A stretch of DNA of 64,000 nt from Alistipes sp. CAG:435 (GTDB taxonomy: Bacteria > Bacteroidota > Bacteroidia > Bacteroidales > UBA932): NCBI GenBank assembly GCA_000433355.1, contig FR893173.1, positions 75,810-139,809 of the forward strand, in the 5' to 3' direction. Both the position numbers and the translations under genes were made by a program. Under the pieces are notes generated by a model, which ran no database searches, was not told the origin of the DNA, and saw nothing but the letters and a program-made list of their open reading frames with translations. The first letter of the stretch is position 1; each line of letters begins with the position of its first letter. This document shows positions 17,069 to 25,086 of this stretch, in pieces.

Positions 17069-18754
17069 TCAAGCTATCGCCAAAAGGATCAGCAACTGGG
17101 CAACTAGCACCCTCATAAACATCGACAGAGGATAGACGGTGGCGTAGTTCACTGAAGGATAATCCGTTCCGTAAGCCCCCTGGGTGAACGCCAGGACGGC
17201 GGGATCGGTGGTACCACCGGAGATCAGACCGCAGATCTGGTAGAAGTTCAGCTTGCAGACATATCTTGCGATGAGGCCGATCGTGCAGACAGGAATGAAG
17301 GTGATGAGCGCTCCGTAAAGGATCCACCAGTAACCTCCGTCCAGGATCGAACTTACGAAGTTCTGTCCGGCTCCCAAACCGACGGCCGCCATAAAGAAGG
17401 ATATTCCCATCTCCCTGACCATCAGGTTGGCGCTTTGGGTCGTGTAGGTCGTGATCTTCCACTTAGGGCCGAAGTAGCCAAGCAGGATCGCGATGATGAG
17501 CGGGCCTCCGGCAAGTCCCAGCTTTATAGGCTGAGGAATGCCTGGGATGGCGATAGGAATTGAACCGAATATCACACCAAGAGCGATTCCAAAGAAGATC
17601 GGGATAAGGTTCGGGTGGTTCAAAGTCGAAGTCTGGTTACCAACAAGATTGGCTACCTCCTCTATTCCGAGCTCCGGACCGACAACCCTCAACACATCTC
17701 CCATCTGGAGGATGAGGTTAGGTCTTGCGACAAGACCCACACCGGATCTGATGACACGGGTTACGCTCACTCCGTAATTAGCTCTGACATTGAGACTTCT
17801 GAGGGTCACTCCCGTAAGGTTCGTCTTGGTGACGGTTATCTTCCTGTTCACCATCCTGGCATCCAGCTGCTCCCAGTCCTGAAGGTGCATCGGAACCTCT
17901 TCTCCGAAGGTGATCCTAAGCGAGTCCACATTCTTCTGAGAAGTGACGATCAGAAGTTTATCTCCTTTCTGGAGAACGGTATCAGGCCCGGGAACGGACA
18001 TGAGCCCGTCGCGAAGTATTCTGGAGATCACGATGGAATTGCCCAGATCCTTGGTGGCGTCCTTGATTGTCATTCCGAAGACCGCTGGATTCTCGACCTC
18101 GCAGTGCATACGCCTTGCCACATCCTCATTATTATCCTCATTGTCAAGGACTTCCTTCTCCTTATTGAGATCAACTTTGAATATCGCCTTGAAGAACATC
18201 ATCAGAGCGATCACAAGCAGAACTCCCAACGGGTAGGCCACAGCGTAGGCGGAAGCCAGCCCGGAGGTCGCCGATGTGATGTCAGACGCCAGATAGTTCT
18301 CCGCGCGCATTGAATCCGCCATCGTCTGCTGGGCGGCACCGAGTCCCGGGGTGTTGGTCACGGCTCCGGACATCACGCCGACCATAGTCTTGAGATCCTC
18401 GCCGGTGATGAAATGGATCGCCACGGTGACGGCCACAGCCAACAGGACAAGGGCGACCGCAAGGATATTCATCTGAAGTCCGCCTTTCTTGAAGGAGTGG
18501 AAGAATCCCGGGCCGACCTGAAGGCCTATCGAGAACACGAACAGGATCAGGCCGAAGTCCTTCATAAAGTTCATCACGGTCGCGTCCACCCTGAGGCCGA
18601 AATGACTCAACAGGATAGCCACGAACAGAATCCACGTGGAACCGATGGAGATGCCTTTGATCTTGAATTTGCCTAGGTACAGTCCGATCGCGATCACGAC
18701 TGCGAAAACTAGAATCGAATGGGCTATTCCAGCCCCTAAAAACAAATCTCGCAT
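17069..18754 (-). CDS. YidE/AspT-type putative transporter with TrkA-C domains
   Basis: A 561-residue membrane protein with the AspT/YidE architecture: five or six N-terminal helices (FGLILFVFSIGLQVGPGFF, then SGAVTNTPGLGAAQQT), two soluble TrkA-C regulatory domains (about residues 205-370), and a second set of helices with the mirror motif SGGTTDPAVLAF. AspT exchanges aspartate and alanine; most YidE homologues have no known substrate. It starts six bases after the thioesterase stop. The two matching NTPGLGA / TTDPAVL pore loops are both intact, so it is probably functional. Confidence 0.85.
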   Translation of the reverse strand: MRDLFLGAGIAHSILVFAVVIAIGLYLGKFKIKGISIGSTWILFVAILLSHFGLRVDATVMNFMKDFGLILFVFSIGLQVGPGFFHSFKKGGLQMNILAVALVLLAVAVTVAIHFITGEDLKTMVGVMSGAVTNTPGLGAAQQTMADSMRAENYLASDITSATSGLASAYAVAYPLGVLLVIALMMFFKAIFKVDLNKEKEVLDNEDNNEDVARRMHCEVENPAVFGMTIKDATKDLGNSIVISRILRDGLMSVPGPDTVLQKGDKLLIVTSQKNVDSLRITFGEEVPMHLQDWEQLDARMVNRKITVTKTNLTGVTLRSLNVRANYGVSVTRVIRSGVGLVARPNLILQMGDVLRVVGPELGIEEVANLVGNQTSTLNHPNLIPIFFGIALGVIFGSIPIAIPGIPQPIKLGLAGGPLIIAILLGYFGPKWKITTYTTQSANLMVREMGISFFMAAVGLGAGQNFVSSILDGGYWWILYGALITFIPVCTIGLIARYVCKLNFYQICGLISGGTTDPAVLAFTQGAYGTDYPSVNYATVYPLSMFMRVLVAQLLILLAIA

Positions 18755-18760
18755 ATCTAA

Positions 18761-19546
18761 TTAAAAATCTATCCGCGCGCAAAAGCACGGTTTGTCTTCA
18801 ATTTTACCTTCTATGAAATATTTCTTTTGTCCGTCAATATCCTCAACACTTCTGAATATCCTGACAACCTCCCCAGGCTTCGTCTCCTTGATGAAGTTGA
18901 TGCTTATGCTCCTGATAGGGTTGCCGGCGACCTCCTCATAGTCAATGCAGTCCATAGCCCAGACCACGTAGCGGGCATTGTTGGTGTGCCCCAGCACATC
19001 GATGTCTGAATATGCCGCCTTGTGGCAGCCGACTTCCTCCGCGGGGATATTCTTAGGCATCACGACCTTGCCGCAAGGGATCTGGATCGCATTGTCAGGG
19101 CACTGGGTGGTCGCCGGGACCATATTCAGAACCTCATCGCTGCGCACCAGCCGCCGGGTCTCGACATTCATCACTATCCACGAAGAGGTGCAAAGCACCT
19201 GCGCCTTTGATTTGTCGGCGAAGTCCGTGTCGCCCTTCCTTCGGAGCTCGAAGTCACGCAGGAAGAACAGGCCGTCCTGTCCCTTGTGCCAAGTGTAGAG
19301 GGTCGTCTCGTCCGTCCATTTCGGAGGGTTCAGAAAATCCATCCGCATCCGTGACAGAACCCAGGCCGTGTGATGCCTCTGAAGGTCGTCATAGCCGAAA
19401 TGAAGCGCCTGGGCCGCCAGATACGCCATTTCCTGGGCGTGATCCATAAACGCGGCCGGCTTCAGGCGGAACGATGCGTCCGTATCGTAGCACGGGATCG
19501 TTATGTCAGTACTGAACCTATTGCCTGAAACGTTGATCTTTTCCAT
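18761..19546 (-). CDS. Acyl-ACP thioesterase
   Basis: The 261-residue protein is a double hot-dog acyl-ACP thioesterase of the FatA type, releasing free fatty acids from acyl carrier protein. The first hot-dog helix is DHAQEMAYLAAQALHFG, with WVLSRMRMDF next; the second half has YSDIDVLGHTNNARYVVWAM, which carries the D-x-N-x-H-type catalytic residues (Asp, Asn and His in DVLGHTNN). Length equals that of other Bacteroidetes members. It sits four bases after the HU-domain gene and six before the YidE-type gene, probably one transcript, though no shared pathway is obvious. Confidence 0.9.
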   Translation of the reverse strand: MEKINVSGNRFSTDITIPCYDTDASFRLKPAAFMDHAQEMAYLAAQALHFGYDDLQRHHTAWVLSRMRMDFLNPPKWTDETTLYTWHKGQDGLFFLRDFELRRKGDTDFADKSKAQVLCTSSWIVMNVETRRLVRSDEVLNMVPATTQCPDNAIQIPCGKVVMPKNIPAEEVGCHKAAYSDIDVLGHTNNARYVVWAMDCIDYEEVAGNPIRSISINFIKETKPGEVVRIFRSVEDIDGQKKYFIEGKIEDKPCFCARIDF

Positions 19547-19550
19547 AATC

Positions 19551-20342
19551 CTAATGATTTATAATCCTCAGTTCCTCAGGGGTGTAAAGGATCGAGTCAA
19601 TGAAATCCGGAGCGAAGTGGGCGAGGAGTATGAATATTCCGAGAGCCACCAGCGCCAAACCGATGAGGCTTGCCGCCACGATTAGAACCACTTTCCAAGC
19701 ACGGTTTCTCGTCTTGTGACCTGTCTCCTCCTCTCTTTCTTTCTCATCTTCTTTCTCATTTTCGGCTCCGGTGTCAGATTCATCGGTCGGAGTGTCTGTT
19801 TCCTCGGTCACAGAGCCTGTCAAAGCGACCGGTGCAATCGGCTCTCTGATGGGAACCGGATCCGCCACCAGCTCCCTAAGCGCCGCCACACTCTGCGCCA
19901 CCTCGTCCGGAGTCTCCTCGTGAGTCTTCAAAGACACCGGCTCCAGCCCTACCCCATAAGGATAGATGTCCAAATCCTCGTCAGCGATAAAAAAGAACGT
20001 GTTCTCCTTAGTCGCCCTCAACCGGCCGAGCCCGGGGAATATCACGACCTTCTTTGCCTGCAGCGTTGTCCTCAGCCCGGCGATAAACTCCCCAAGGATT
20101 CTCTTTGAAGTCTCAAGATCCGTCCCGTTGATCTTGGCATAGAACTCCGCCATCATCTCCTCGTTTCCTGATCCGCGCTGCCTGAACGACAGTTTTCGGT
20201 AAGGAGGATTGATGGTGTACCCTTTGTCAGAAAAAGTAGAGGGCATCACCTCGGAGACGAAAGTCCCCAAGCCAGGCAACGTAACCTCATCATTGTCAAG
20301 GATCAGCCCCTTGACCATATCTGAAAACAAGTCTATGTCCAT
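19551..20342 (-). CDS. HU-CCDC81-like domain membrane protein
   Basis: Residues 1-50 (LILDNDEVTLPGLGTFVSEV) and 75-140 (FIAGLRTTLQAKKVVIFPGL) look like the two tandem HU-related domains found at the N-terminus of Bacteroidetes septal SPOR proteins. A charged linker follows, then one membrane helix at about 215-240 (VVLIVAASLIGLALVALGIF) and a 20-residue tail. The usual C-terminal SPOR domain is absent, so the protein is a short form. Within the linker, residues about 171-179 (VALTGSVTE) come from a copy of the dispersed palindromic repeat. Role in cell-wall or nucleoid positioning is inference. It begins the minus-strand series that continues to mscL. Confidence 0.75.
   Translation of the reverse strand: MDIDLFSDMVKGLILDNDEVTLPGLGTFVSEVMPSTFSDKGYTINPPYRKLSFRQRGSGNEEMMAEFYAKINGTDLETSKRILGEFIAGLRTTLQAKKVVIFPGLGRLRATKENTFFFIADEDLDIYPYGVGLEPVSLKTHEETPDEVAQSVAALRELVADPVPIREPIAPVALTGSVTEETDTPTDESDTGAENEKEDEKEREEETGHKTRNRAWKVVLIVAASLIGLALVALGIFILLAHFAPDFIDSILYTPEELRIINH
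19806..19830. repeat. Decayed palindromic repeat copy inside the HU-domain gene
   Basis: GGTCACAGAGCCTGTCAAAG plus CGACC resembles the family consensus GGTCGCTGAGCCTGTCGAAG with CGACC. It is in the same reading frame as the SpoIID copy and encodes the same TGSVTE peptide. Confidence 0.65.
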
Positions 20343-20395
20343 TTTCCTCCTCCGAGAAATTCACACAAAGGTACACAAAAAAAACTACAAAAAAA

Positions 20396-20426
20396 TTTGC
20401 ACTAATCAATTTTTGTTGTACCTTTG
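20396..20426 (+). promoter_or_regulatory. Promoter of tRNA-Asn
   Basis: TTTG (20396-20399), a 19-base spacer and TACCTTTG (20419-20426) match the Bacteroidetes -33/-7 pattern, 41 bases before the tRNA. Confidence 0.75.
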
Positions 20427-20467
20427 CACTCCCGAAAGGAACAAACAACCGAAAAGGTTGACAAAAT

Positions 20468-20544
20468 TCCTCAATAGCTCAGTTGGTTAGAGCACCTGAC
20501 TGTTAATCAGGGGGTCGTAGGTTCAAGTCCTACTTGAGGAGCCA
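20468..20544 (+). tRNA. tRNA-Asn (GTT)
   Basis: A full cloverleaf: acceptor TCCTCAA pairs with TTGAGGA, D-arm GCTC/GAGC, anticodon stem CTGAC with loop TGTTAAT carrying GTT, and T-arm GTAGG TTCAAGT CCTAC. The CCA end is encoded (20542-20544). Confidence 0.96.
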
Positions 20545-20547
20545 AAG

Positions 20548-20589
20548 CGGACAAATCATCAGAAATGACGGTTTGTCCGTTTTTCTTTT
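20548..20589 (+). terminator. Rho-independent terminator after tRNA-Asn
   Basis: CGGACAAA pairs with TTTGTCCG, with an inner TCAT/ATGA stem, followed by TTTTTCTTTT. Confidence 0.8.
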
Positions 20590-20623
20590 CCTCATAACTC
20601 TTTGATTTCAAAGAATATTGGGG

Positions 20624-20691
20624 CCAAGTCCAAAGCCGGAGCAAGTCAAAAACCGGGGCAAGTCCAAAGCCAGAGCAAGTCCAAAGCCCTG
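20624..20691. repeat. Four tandem copies of a 17 bp unit
   Basis: Units begin at 20624, 20641, 20658 and 20675 with consensus GCAAGTCCAAAGCCNGR. The second copy has two changes (GTCAAAAACC). They lie in a gene-free stretch. Confidence 0.8.
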
Positions 20692-21070
20692 TGCTAAAAG
20701 AACCGGCTTGCCCCTCCCACGACGAAAGACCTTTTCAACTTCGTTGCAATTGGCGGGAACATCCACAGCCACTTAAGCAACATCAGGAGTGGTTCACTGT
20801 TCCTGACACCTCGCTGAAATCGGTCTTGAGGAACAAAGTCCATGACTGTACGGCCATCAGACAGGCATGACCGTTCCCGCCAACTATAAACATAAGTGGC
20901 CGGCATCAACATGATGCGGAATCGCGCAAGGGAAGGAGAGTTTCTTCTTTCTATCACTGCGCATCATGTTCGCACAATAAGGAAGAAATCATATTCATAA
21001 ACACCTTGAGGCGGCTTGCAATCACCAAGGCATAAAGGCTTGCCAACAGGCACATGGCTTCTTTGATTTT
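20692..21070. other. Gene-free stretch with crossed inverted repeats
   Basis: No gene with family resemblance is seen. An 87-codon minus-strand frame (20957-20694) is open but has no recognisable domain or start context. Two inverted repeats cross: TTGGCGGGAAC near 20750 with GTTCCCGCCAA near 20875, and CCACTTA near 20770 with TAAGTGG near 20892. This arrangement suggests a remnant of a repeat element or a folded RNA rather than a protein gene. Confidence 0.4.
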
Positions 21071-21092
21071 TCTTTATTGTAGATAATGGCTA

Positions 21093-21100
21093 TCTTTGAG
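21093..21100 (+). promoter_or_regulatory. -7 box upstream of pncA
   Basis: TATCTTTG fits TAnnTTTG. With the ATG at 21205 it would give a leader of about 100 bases. Confidence 0.5.
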
Positions 21101-21204
21101 AAAAGAAGGATTCAGACGAAATGGGACGACTTGTTCCGAATTGTGAATATGAACGTGCGGGTCATGAATCAAAAAATGAATTCAATAAAAAAGCAACTAT
21201 TAAT

Positions 21205-21747
21205 ATGACTGGAAGAAAGATTTTACTTGTAGTGGATGTGCAGAGGGACTTCATTGACGGATCTCTGGCCGTGCCGGGAGCAGAGGCGATCATTCCGGAG
21301 ATAAACGGGATCAAGAACGGAGCCGATCTTGTGTATTTCACTTTGGACTGGCATCCGAAGGATCATTGTTCGTTCAAGGCAAACGGTGGTCAATGGCCAG
21401 AGCACTGCGTTCACTACACTTTAGGGACAAGTCTCGCCGACGGGCTGCTGGACGGGCTGGAGGAAGCGAAGACAAGATTCATCCTGAAAGGGCAGAACAA
21501 GGAGAGGGAGGAATATGGAGCGCTGGCGGCCGTGACAGCCTCAAATCAGAGTCTGTTTCTGGCAGGGGACGAGGTCACCGTCTGCGGAATCGCCTCTGAG
21601 TTCTGTGTTTTGGAGACCCTCAAGAATGTCTTCCGGCTGAGCCAAGAGGTTGGATTCAACGTGAACGTATTCCTGAAAGGCACCGTCGGATTCGACAGCA
21701 CCCCGCTGTTGGAATGGATGGCCGGAAACGGCGTAAAGGAATATTGA
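21205..21747 (+). CDS. pncA: Nicotinamidase, isochorismatase-like hydrolase
   Basis: Converts nicotinamide to nicotinate for NAD salvage. Counting from ATG at 21205, the catalytic triad is Asp11 (in VVDVQRDF), Lys95 (ILKGQN) and Cys134 (ASEFCV); metal ligands are Asp48 and His50 (DWHPKDH) and His67 (WPEHC). An upstream in-frame ATG at 21121 adds 28 polar residues that do not resemble the family, so 21205 is preferred, giving 180 residues. It stands alone, four bases from the convergent M64 peptidase gene. Confidence 0.9.
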   Translation: MTGRKILLVVDVQRDFIDGSLAVPGAEAIIPEINGIKNGADLVYFTLDWHPKDHCSFKANGGQWPEHCVHYTLGTSLADGLLDGLEEAKTRFILKGQNKEREEYGALAAVTASNQSLFLAGDEVTVCGIASEFCVLETLKNVFRLSQEVGFNVNVFLKGTVGFDSTPLLEWMAGNGVKEY

Positions 21748-21751
21748 ACTT

Positions 21752-23866
21752 TTATTCCTCCCTTACGACAGGAGGAGCGAGAGGGACAAACGACTCCTCG
21801 TCAAAGTTTTCCATCTGGTTTTCGTAGTAGGCTTGTGACGCGGCCGAACGGTTGATCTCATCGTAGGCCACAAACGCCTCGAAATCATATTTCCACCCGC
21901 TTGGCTCAGACAACTTCATGATTCTCTTGAATATGGCCTCACGCGAAGGAGCGTTGAACCCGCCGGCATTATGTCTCATGATGCTGTCGTCCGTCGGCCT
22001 GTAGGCACCGTATCTGAACGTCAGGCCGCCATCGTAGATTCCGACCTGACCGGAATAGCGCGGATCTGAAAGGAAATGCGCCCAATGGATTTCCTTGGGA
22101 TCGTTCGTGACATCGGCGTTCGGGTAGAAACCGTATTTGGCAAACCATTCCTTGTGGCTTTTCACCTTGTCCTCGGTGATTGTCTTTTCGTAGAAATATT
22201 CATCCGCAAGCTTAGCGAACCCGTGACCGCCCGCCTCATGGCGAAGAACCTTCCCGAAATCTTCGGTGTTGTAGCTGACAACCGGGATGTAGGCTATAGC
22301 CCTGCCGTCCGACCACATGTAGGTTGTACCGGCATACTTCGAGGAATTCAGGATCACCAGTTCAAGCGTGTTTCTCACCGTGAGCCAACTGATCCCATCA
22401 ACCTTGTAGGCATACTGCCAGACCTTGCTGTCATTGCCTCCGATATAGGTTCCCGTTCCGAACTTGCTCGCAAAGGCCGTGCTGCCGTCAAAATTCCGCC
22501 CGTCCGACTCGACCGCGACAGAATACACATCGAACCTGTCCCGGAATGACCGGTAAGGCTCCTCGGCGAAAAACTCCTCCATTGTCCTGTCGGCCCATTT
22601 GTCAAATGATGACATTGACTCCCCTTCCGAAGCCGTAAGATCATCCTTGGTGAAGCCGTCTCCCATGATCACTATCTTTATTCCGTTGCCGACAGAATGG
22701 GTCTGGAGGGTGTGCACTATTCCTTCCTGAAAAATCACAACTTTTTCATGAATACCAGCAGCCTTGTTCACGATTCCGACCACCGCGCTTCTGGCACTCT
22801 CCCCCTCGTTCCTGTCACAATGAAAGACAAGTTCATCCTGACGCATCGCCCTGGTCTTCAACCCTGAATATCTCAGCCAGGATGCGGCGTCCTCTGGAAT
22901 ATCCACGGAATAGTCAACGTCAGCAGACACAGTGACGGCAATCTCTCCCGCGCCTCTTGACATTGAATATGTCTCCTGAGGAGTGATGACGTTGCCCTCT
23001 ACGAAATCCAAGCACCTTACGATGGTCTTCGAATCATCATATACAAGCACCACAACCTCACCGCCAGTGAACGGGGAAGGGGAGGTCACCACAATTTCTC
23101 CTTCCGAGTCATTGTTCCTTTTGACGTCCGCCTTCCATCCATTCTGCGCAAACGCCTTGACCACCACGCTTCCTGTGGCATTAAGGATCTTATATACAAC
23201 AGACCTTGTCTCCCCGGCATTGAATCTGAATGTTCCGTAGTCCGGAAACCGGATGCTCAGATCCGAAGACTTCTTGGCGAGTTCGAACACGGTTCCATCC
23301 ATAAGTGTGACGGTCACAGTGTCACCGTTGTCCGTGACAGAGGAGAAGAGCGAGTCCCCGTCCTCACCGGTTGCCTTCGACAATTTCGTCCAAGTCTTTC
23401 GTCCATCATAAGAGACGTACCACCAGCCGTCTTCTATCTTCAATTCCGGAGCGGTGCCTCCCGCGTTTATCCGGTTGCCTGTACCGGAACCGTCGTAAAT
23501 CCATTCACCATCTACGGTCCAGTAATACTTCCCGTCGGTGTGCTGTCTTATTCCGATCACAGGAGAATGACCGTCCTTTCCATTGTAGATGGTTACCGTG
23601 CCGCTTTTGCTGAACGTGATCGAGTACCCGACAACAGTCCCCTCCTTAATGACTTCCACCACGCCTGTCACGTAGTCATTGCCTTGCAACGCGTTGACGA
23701 TGGTGCGCAATGTCTGCAGATCCTGATTGAATCCACGGCATTGCTCTTCCAAAGCCGCTATCCTGGCTTCATTCTCGTTGACTTTGTTCCAGATCTCAGA
23801 GTCATCGTATTTACAGGACACAAGTCCTGCAAGCATGACAAAAATAACACACAGAGCCTTTTTCAT
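21752..23866 (-). CDS. M64-family metallopeptidase lipoprotein with DUF4988 and BACON-like domains
   Basis: The ATG at 23866 gives a lipoprotein signal with Cys18 followed by KYDDSE, an acidic stretch like the surface-export signal of Bacteroides. Domains in order: a short coiled coil (residues 20-60), a DUF4988/PL29-N-like domain (60-200, with GHSPVIGIRQHTDGKYYWTV), a BACON-like Ig domain (290-390), and an M64 (IgA-peptidase-like) catalytic domain. The zinc site reads HEAGGHGFAKLADEY (His543, Glu544, His548), a HExxxH form that some Bacteroides M64 proteins share, with one residue more than HExxH. A further frame upstream of 23866 lacks a signal peptide and was not used. Likely a cell-surface protease; target unknown. 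Confidence 0.82.
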   Translation of the reverse strand: MKKALCVIFVMLAGLVSCKYDDSEIWNKVNENEARIAALEEQCRGFNQDLQTLRTIVNALQGNDYVTGVVEVIKEGTVVGYSITFSKSGTVTIYNGKDGHSPVIGIRQHTDGKYYWTVDGEWIYDGSGTGNRINAGGTAPELKIEDGWWYVSYDGRKTWTKLSKATGEDGDSLFSSVTDNGDTVTVTLMDGTVFELAKKSSDLSIRFPDYGTFRFNAGETRSVVYKILNATGSVVVKAFAQNGWKADVKRNNDSEGEIVVTSPSPFTGGEVVVLVYDDSKTIVRCLDFVEGNVITPQETYSMSRGAGEIAVTVSADVDYSVDIPEDAASWLRYSGLKTRAMRQDELVFHCDRNEGESARSAVVGIVNKAAGIHEKVVIFQEGIVHTLQTHSVGNGIKIVIMGDGFTKDDLTASEGESMSSFDKWADRTMEEFFAEEPYRSFRDRFDVYSVAVESDGRNFDGSTAFASKFGTGTYIGGNDSKVWQYAYKVDGISWLTVRNTLELVILNSSKYAGTTYMWSDGRAIAYIPVVSYNTEDFGKVLRHEAGGHGFAKLADEYFYEKTITEDKVKSHKEWFAKYGFYPNADVTNDPKEIHWAHFLSDPRYSGQVGIYDGGLTFRYGAYRPTDDSIMRHNAGGFNAPSREAIFKRIMKLSEPSGWKYDFEAFVAYDEINRSAASQAYYENQMENFDEESFVPLAPPVVREE

Positions 23867-24088
23867 TTCAGTAAAATTATGCGACAAACAATCTATAAAG
23901 TTAGACATTATTCCCGGAATATGTAAGCGTAAAGTAATGTTGAAAAAACAAGTTGCATCAATCGATAAATTTGAATACATAGAATCACCCTGAACATCAA
24001 TATATTGCAAATTTAAAGTGATGAAGGTCATTTTTTTACATTTTACAAAAACATACTATCGTAAATTTTGCAAAGATATTCAAAGAGT

Positions 24089-24119
24089 TTTGTCTTTTTC
24101 AAAAAGTTTGGTAACTTTG
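24089..24119 (+). promoter_or_regulatory. Promoter of the CAT-anticodon tRNA
   Basis: TTTG (24089-24092), 19-base spacer, TAACTTTG (24112-24119): a textbook Bacteroidetes promoter 35 bases before the tRNA. Confidence 0.78.
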
Positions 24120-24154
24120 ACATGCCGTCCGTCAAACCGTGTCGGACGGCATCC

Positions 24155-24228
24155 GGTCCCATAGCTCAGTTGGTTAGAGCATCTGACTCATAATCAGGGG
24201 GTCGTAGGATCATGCCCTACTGGGACCA
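24155..24228 (+). tRNA. tRNA with CAT anticodon (Met, or Ile2 after lysidine modification)
   Basis: Acceptor GGTCCCA/TGGGACC, D-arm GCTC/GAGC, anticodon loop CTCATAA, T-stem GTAGG/CCTAC. The T-loop reads ATCATGC instead of the usual TTCRANY, so positions 54 and 58 are A and T, reversed. CCA is not encoded. Sequence alone does not settle Met versus Ile2. Confidence 0.88.
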
Positions 24229-24270
24229 CAAAAGAAGGAGGCGCAAGAATTGCGTCTCCTTCTTTTGTGA
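24228..24270 (+). terminator. Long stem-loop after the CAT tRNA
   Basis: CACAAAAGAAGGAG pairs with CTCCTTCTTTTGTG and continues inward (CGCA/TGCG) to a stem of about 19 pairs. The T-rich descending arm could end transcription from either side. Confidence 0.65.
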
Positions 24271-24287
24271 CCCATATTCCCACCCCC

Positions 24288-24395
24288 AGACTGTCTGAAA
24301 AGTCTCGACGAGAGCAGAAAAGTCCGTACCCCACTGCAGGGGCGACAACGAATTTTCAATCCTCGGATGTGGTAATTATACTTTTAAGACAGTCT
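24288..24395. mobile_element. 108 bp miniature inverted-repeat element with CCCCC flanks
   Basis: Terminal arms AGACTGTCTGAAAAG (24288-24302) and CTTTTAAGACAGTCT (24381-24395) match at 14 of 15 positions and are flanked on both sides by CCCCC (24283-24287, 24396-24400), a possible 5 bp target duplication. No coding sequence inside. Confidence 0.55.
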
Positions 24396-24400
24396 CCCCC

Positions 24401-24786
24401 TGTCACTGCGTGACAGCCCCGGTGGGGCACGGGGAAAGGATTCCCCGACCCCCCTTCGGTCGCTTCGCTCCAAGTCTCGTGGCTTTTTCGGCCTCATTTT
24501 GGGGCAGCGTAATCTCTATGATATTGACAGTCTGGCGATTATAAAATCTCCTTTAGGGCAAACGAACTTAAGACAAAGCCTTATCTAACTCATTATCAAA
24601 GCATTATCAGCCACCCATTCAGAATCAACGAGTGGCTGATAACAAACTTATAGCCAAATGATTGAATCATTGACTTTAGCCTGAAACCACTAAAGCAAAG
24701 TAGCCAAAACGTTTATTATCAAAGACTTTTCATCACGGTGATCCGCACAATTTGGGCGATGGTGTCGTAATCCAATGCCTCAATCA
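24401..24786. other. Gene-free repeat-rich stretch with coding remnants
   Basis: Contains short dyads (TGTCA/TGACA near 24415, ATCAGCCAC/GTGGCTGAT near 24608-24640) and GC-rich satellite-like sequence. On the minus strand a frame ending with TGA at 24719 reads ALDYDTIAQIVRITVMKSL and continues upstream into the next hairpin; it has no start and looks like a leftover tail. Its parent was not recognised. Confidence 0.35.
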
Positions 24787-24853
24787 GCGAAGAACTTTCC
24801 CCTTTGCGAATTTTTGGTAACGTGCAAAAATCGCAAAGGGGAAATTTCTTCGC
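24787..24853. repeat. Hairpin with 22-base arms
   Basis: GCGAAGAACTTTCCCCTTTG pairs with CAAAGGGGAAATTTCTTCGC with one mismatch, and the stem continues through AATTTTTG/CAAAAAT to a short loop. Confidence 0.7.
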
Positions 24854-24861
24854 CTCTCTTA

Positions 24862-25021
24862 GAAGCTGTTTTGAATTGTTTGTTTGAAGGTTTGAGAGTG
24901 AAAAACTTCAGTTTCGACCGCTTCTTCCAAGGAAGATAGCGGTGCTATCTGACTGAAGAAGCGGGAAGAAAATGAAGATTTTTCACCTCAAAGAACATTT
25001 CAAACAATTCAAAACAGCTTC
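24862..25021. mobile_element. 160 bp MITE-like element with TTA target duplication
   Basis: Ends GAAGCTGTTTTGAATTGTTT (24862) and its exact reverse complement AAACAATTCAAAACAGCTTC (ending 25021) are flanked by TTA on both sides (24859-24861, 25022-25024). The inner arms also pair imperfectly (GTGAAAAACTTCA with TGAAGATTTTTCAC). It has no transposase; a 3 bp duplication of TNA form is known for some IS5-group elements, so mobilisation in trans by such a transposase is possible. Confidence 0.65.
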
Positions 25022-25033
25022 TTATTTCAGGCA

Positions 25034-25075
25034 GTCGCTTCGACAAGCTCAGCGACCGACATAAATTCAGCGACC
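25034..25075. repeat. Palindromic repeat, GTCGCT-loop-AGCGAC form
   Basis: GTCGCT (25034-25039), loop TCGACAAGCTC (25040-25050), AGCGAC (25051-25056), then a second right-arm copy TTCAGCGACCGG. It ends 12 bases before the M23/LysM stop codon and may act as its terminator. Confidence 0.75.
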
Positions 25076-25086
25076 GGAAGAAAGCA

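Noticed and set aside
20624..20691. CRISPR or short iteron array from 17-mers
   Set aside because: Repeats are directly adjacent without spacers; a tandem repeat is the simpler description.
20694..20957. 87-codon open frame on the minus strand
   Set aside because: No domain, signal, start context or neighbour supports it; it coincides with inverted repeats. Kept only as part of the gene-free stretch.
21121..21204. N-terminal extension of pncA from ATG 21121
   Set aside because: The 28 residues are polar and unlike any PncA; the family start fits ATG 21205.
23867..24031. 55-residue N-terminal extension of the M64 lipoprotein
   Set aside because: The ATG at 23866 gives a proper lipoprotein signal; the extension would destroy it.
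24241..25086. Full insertion sequence with transposase
   Set aside because: No transposase frame longer than a short tail is present; only miniature elements are supported.
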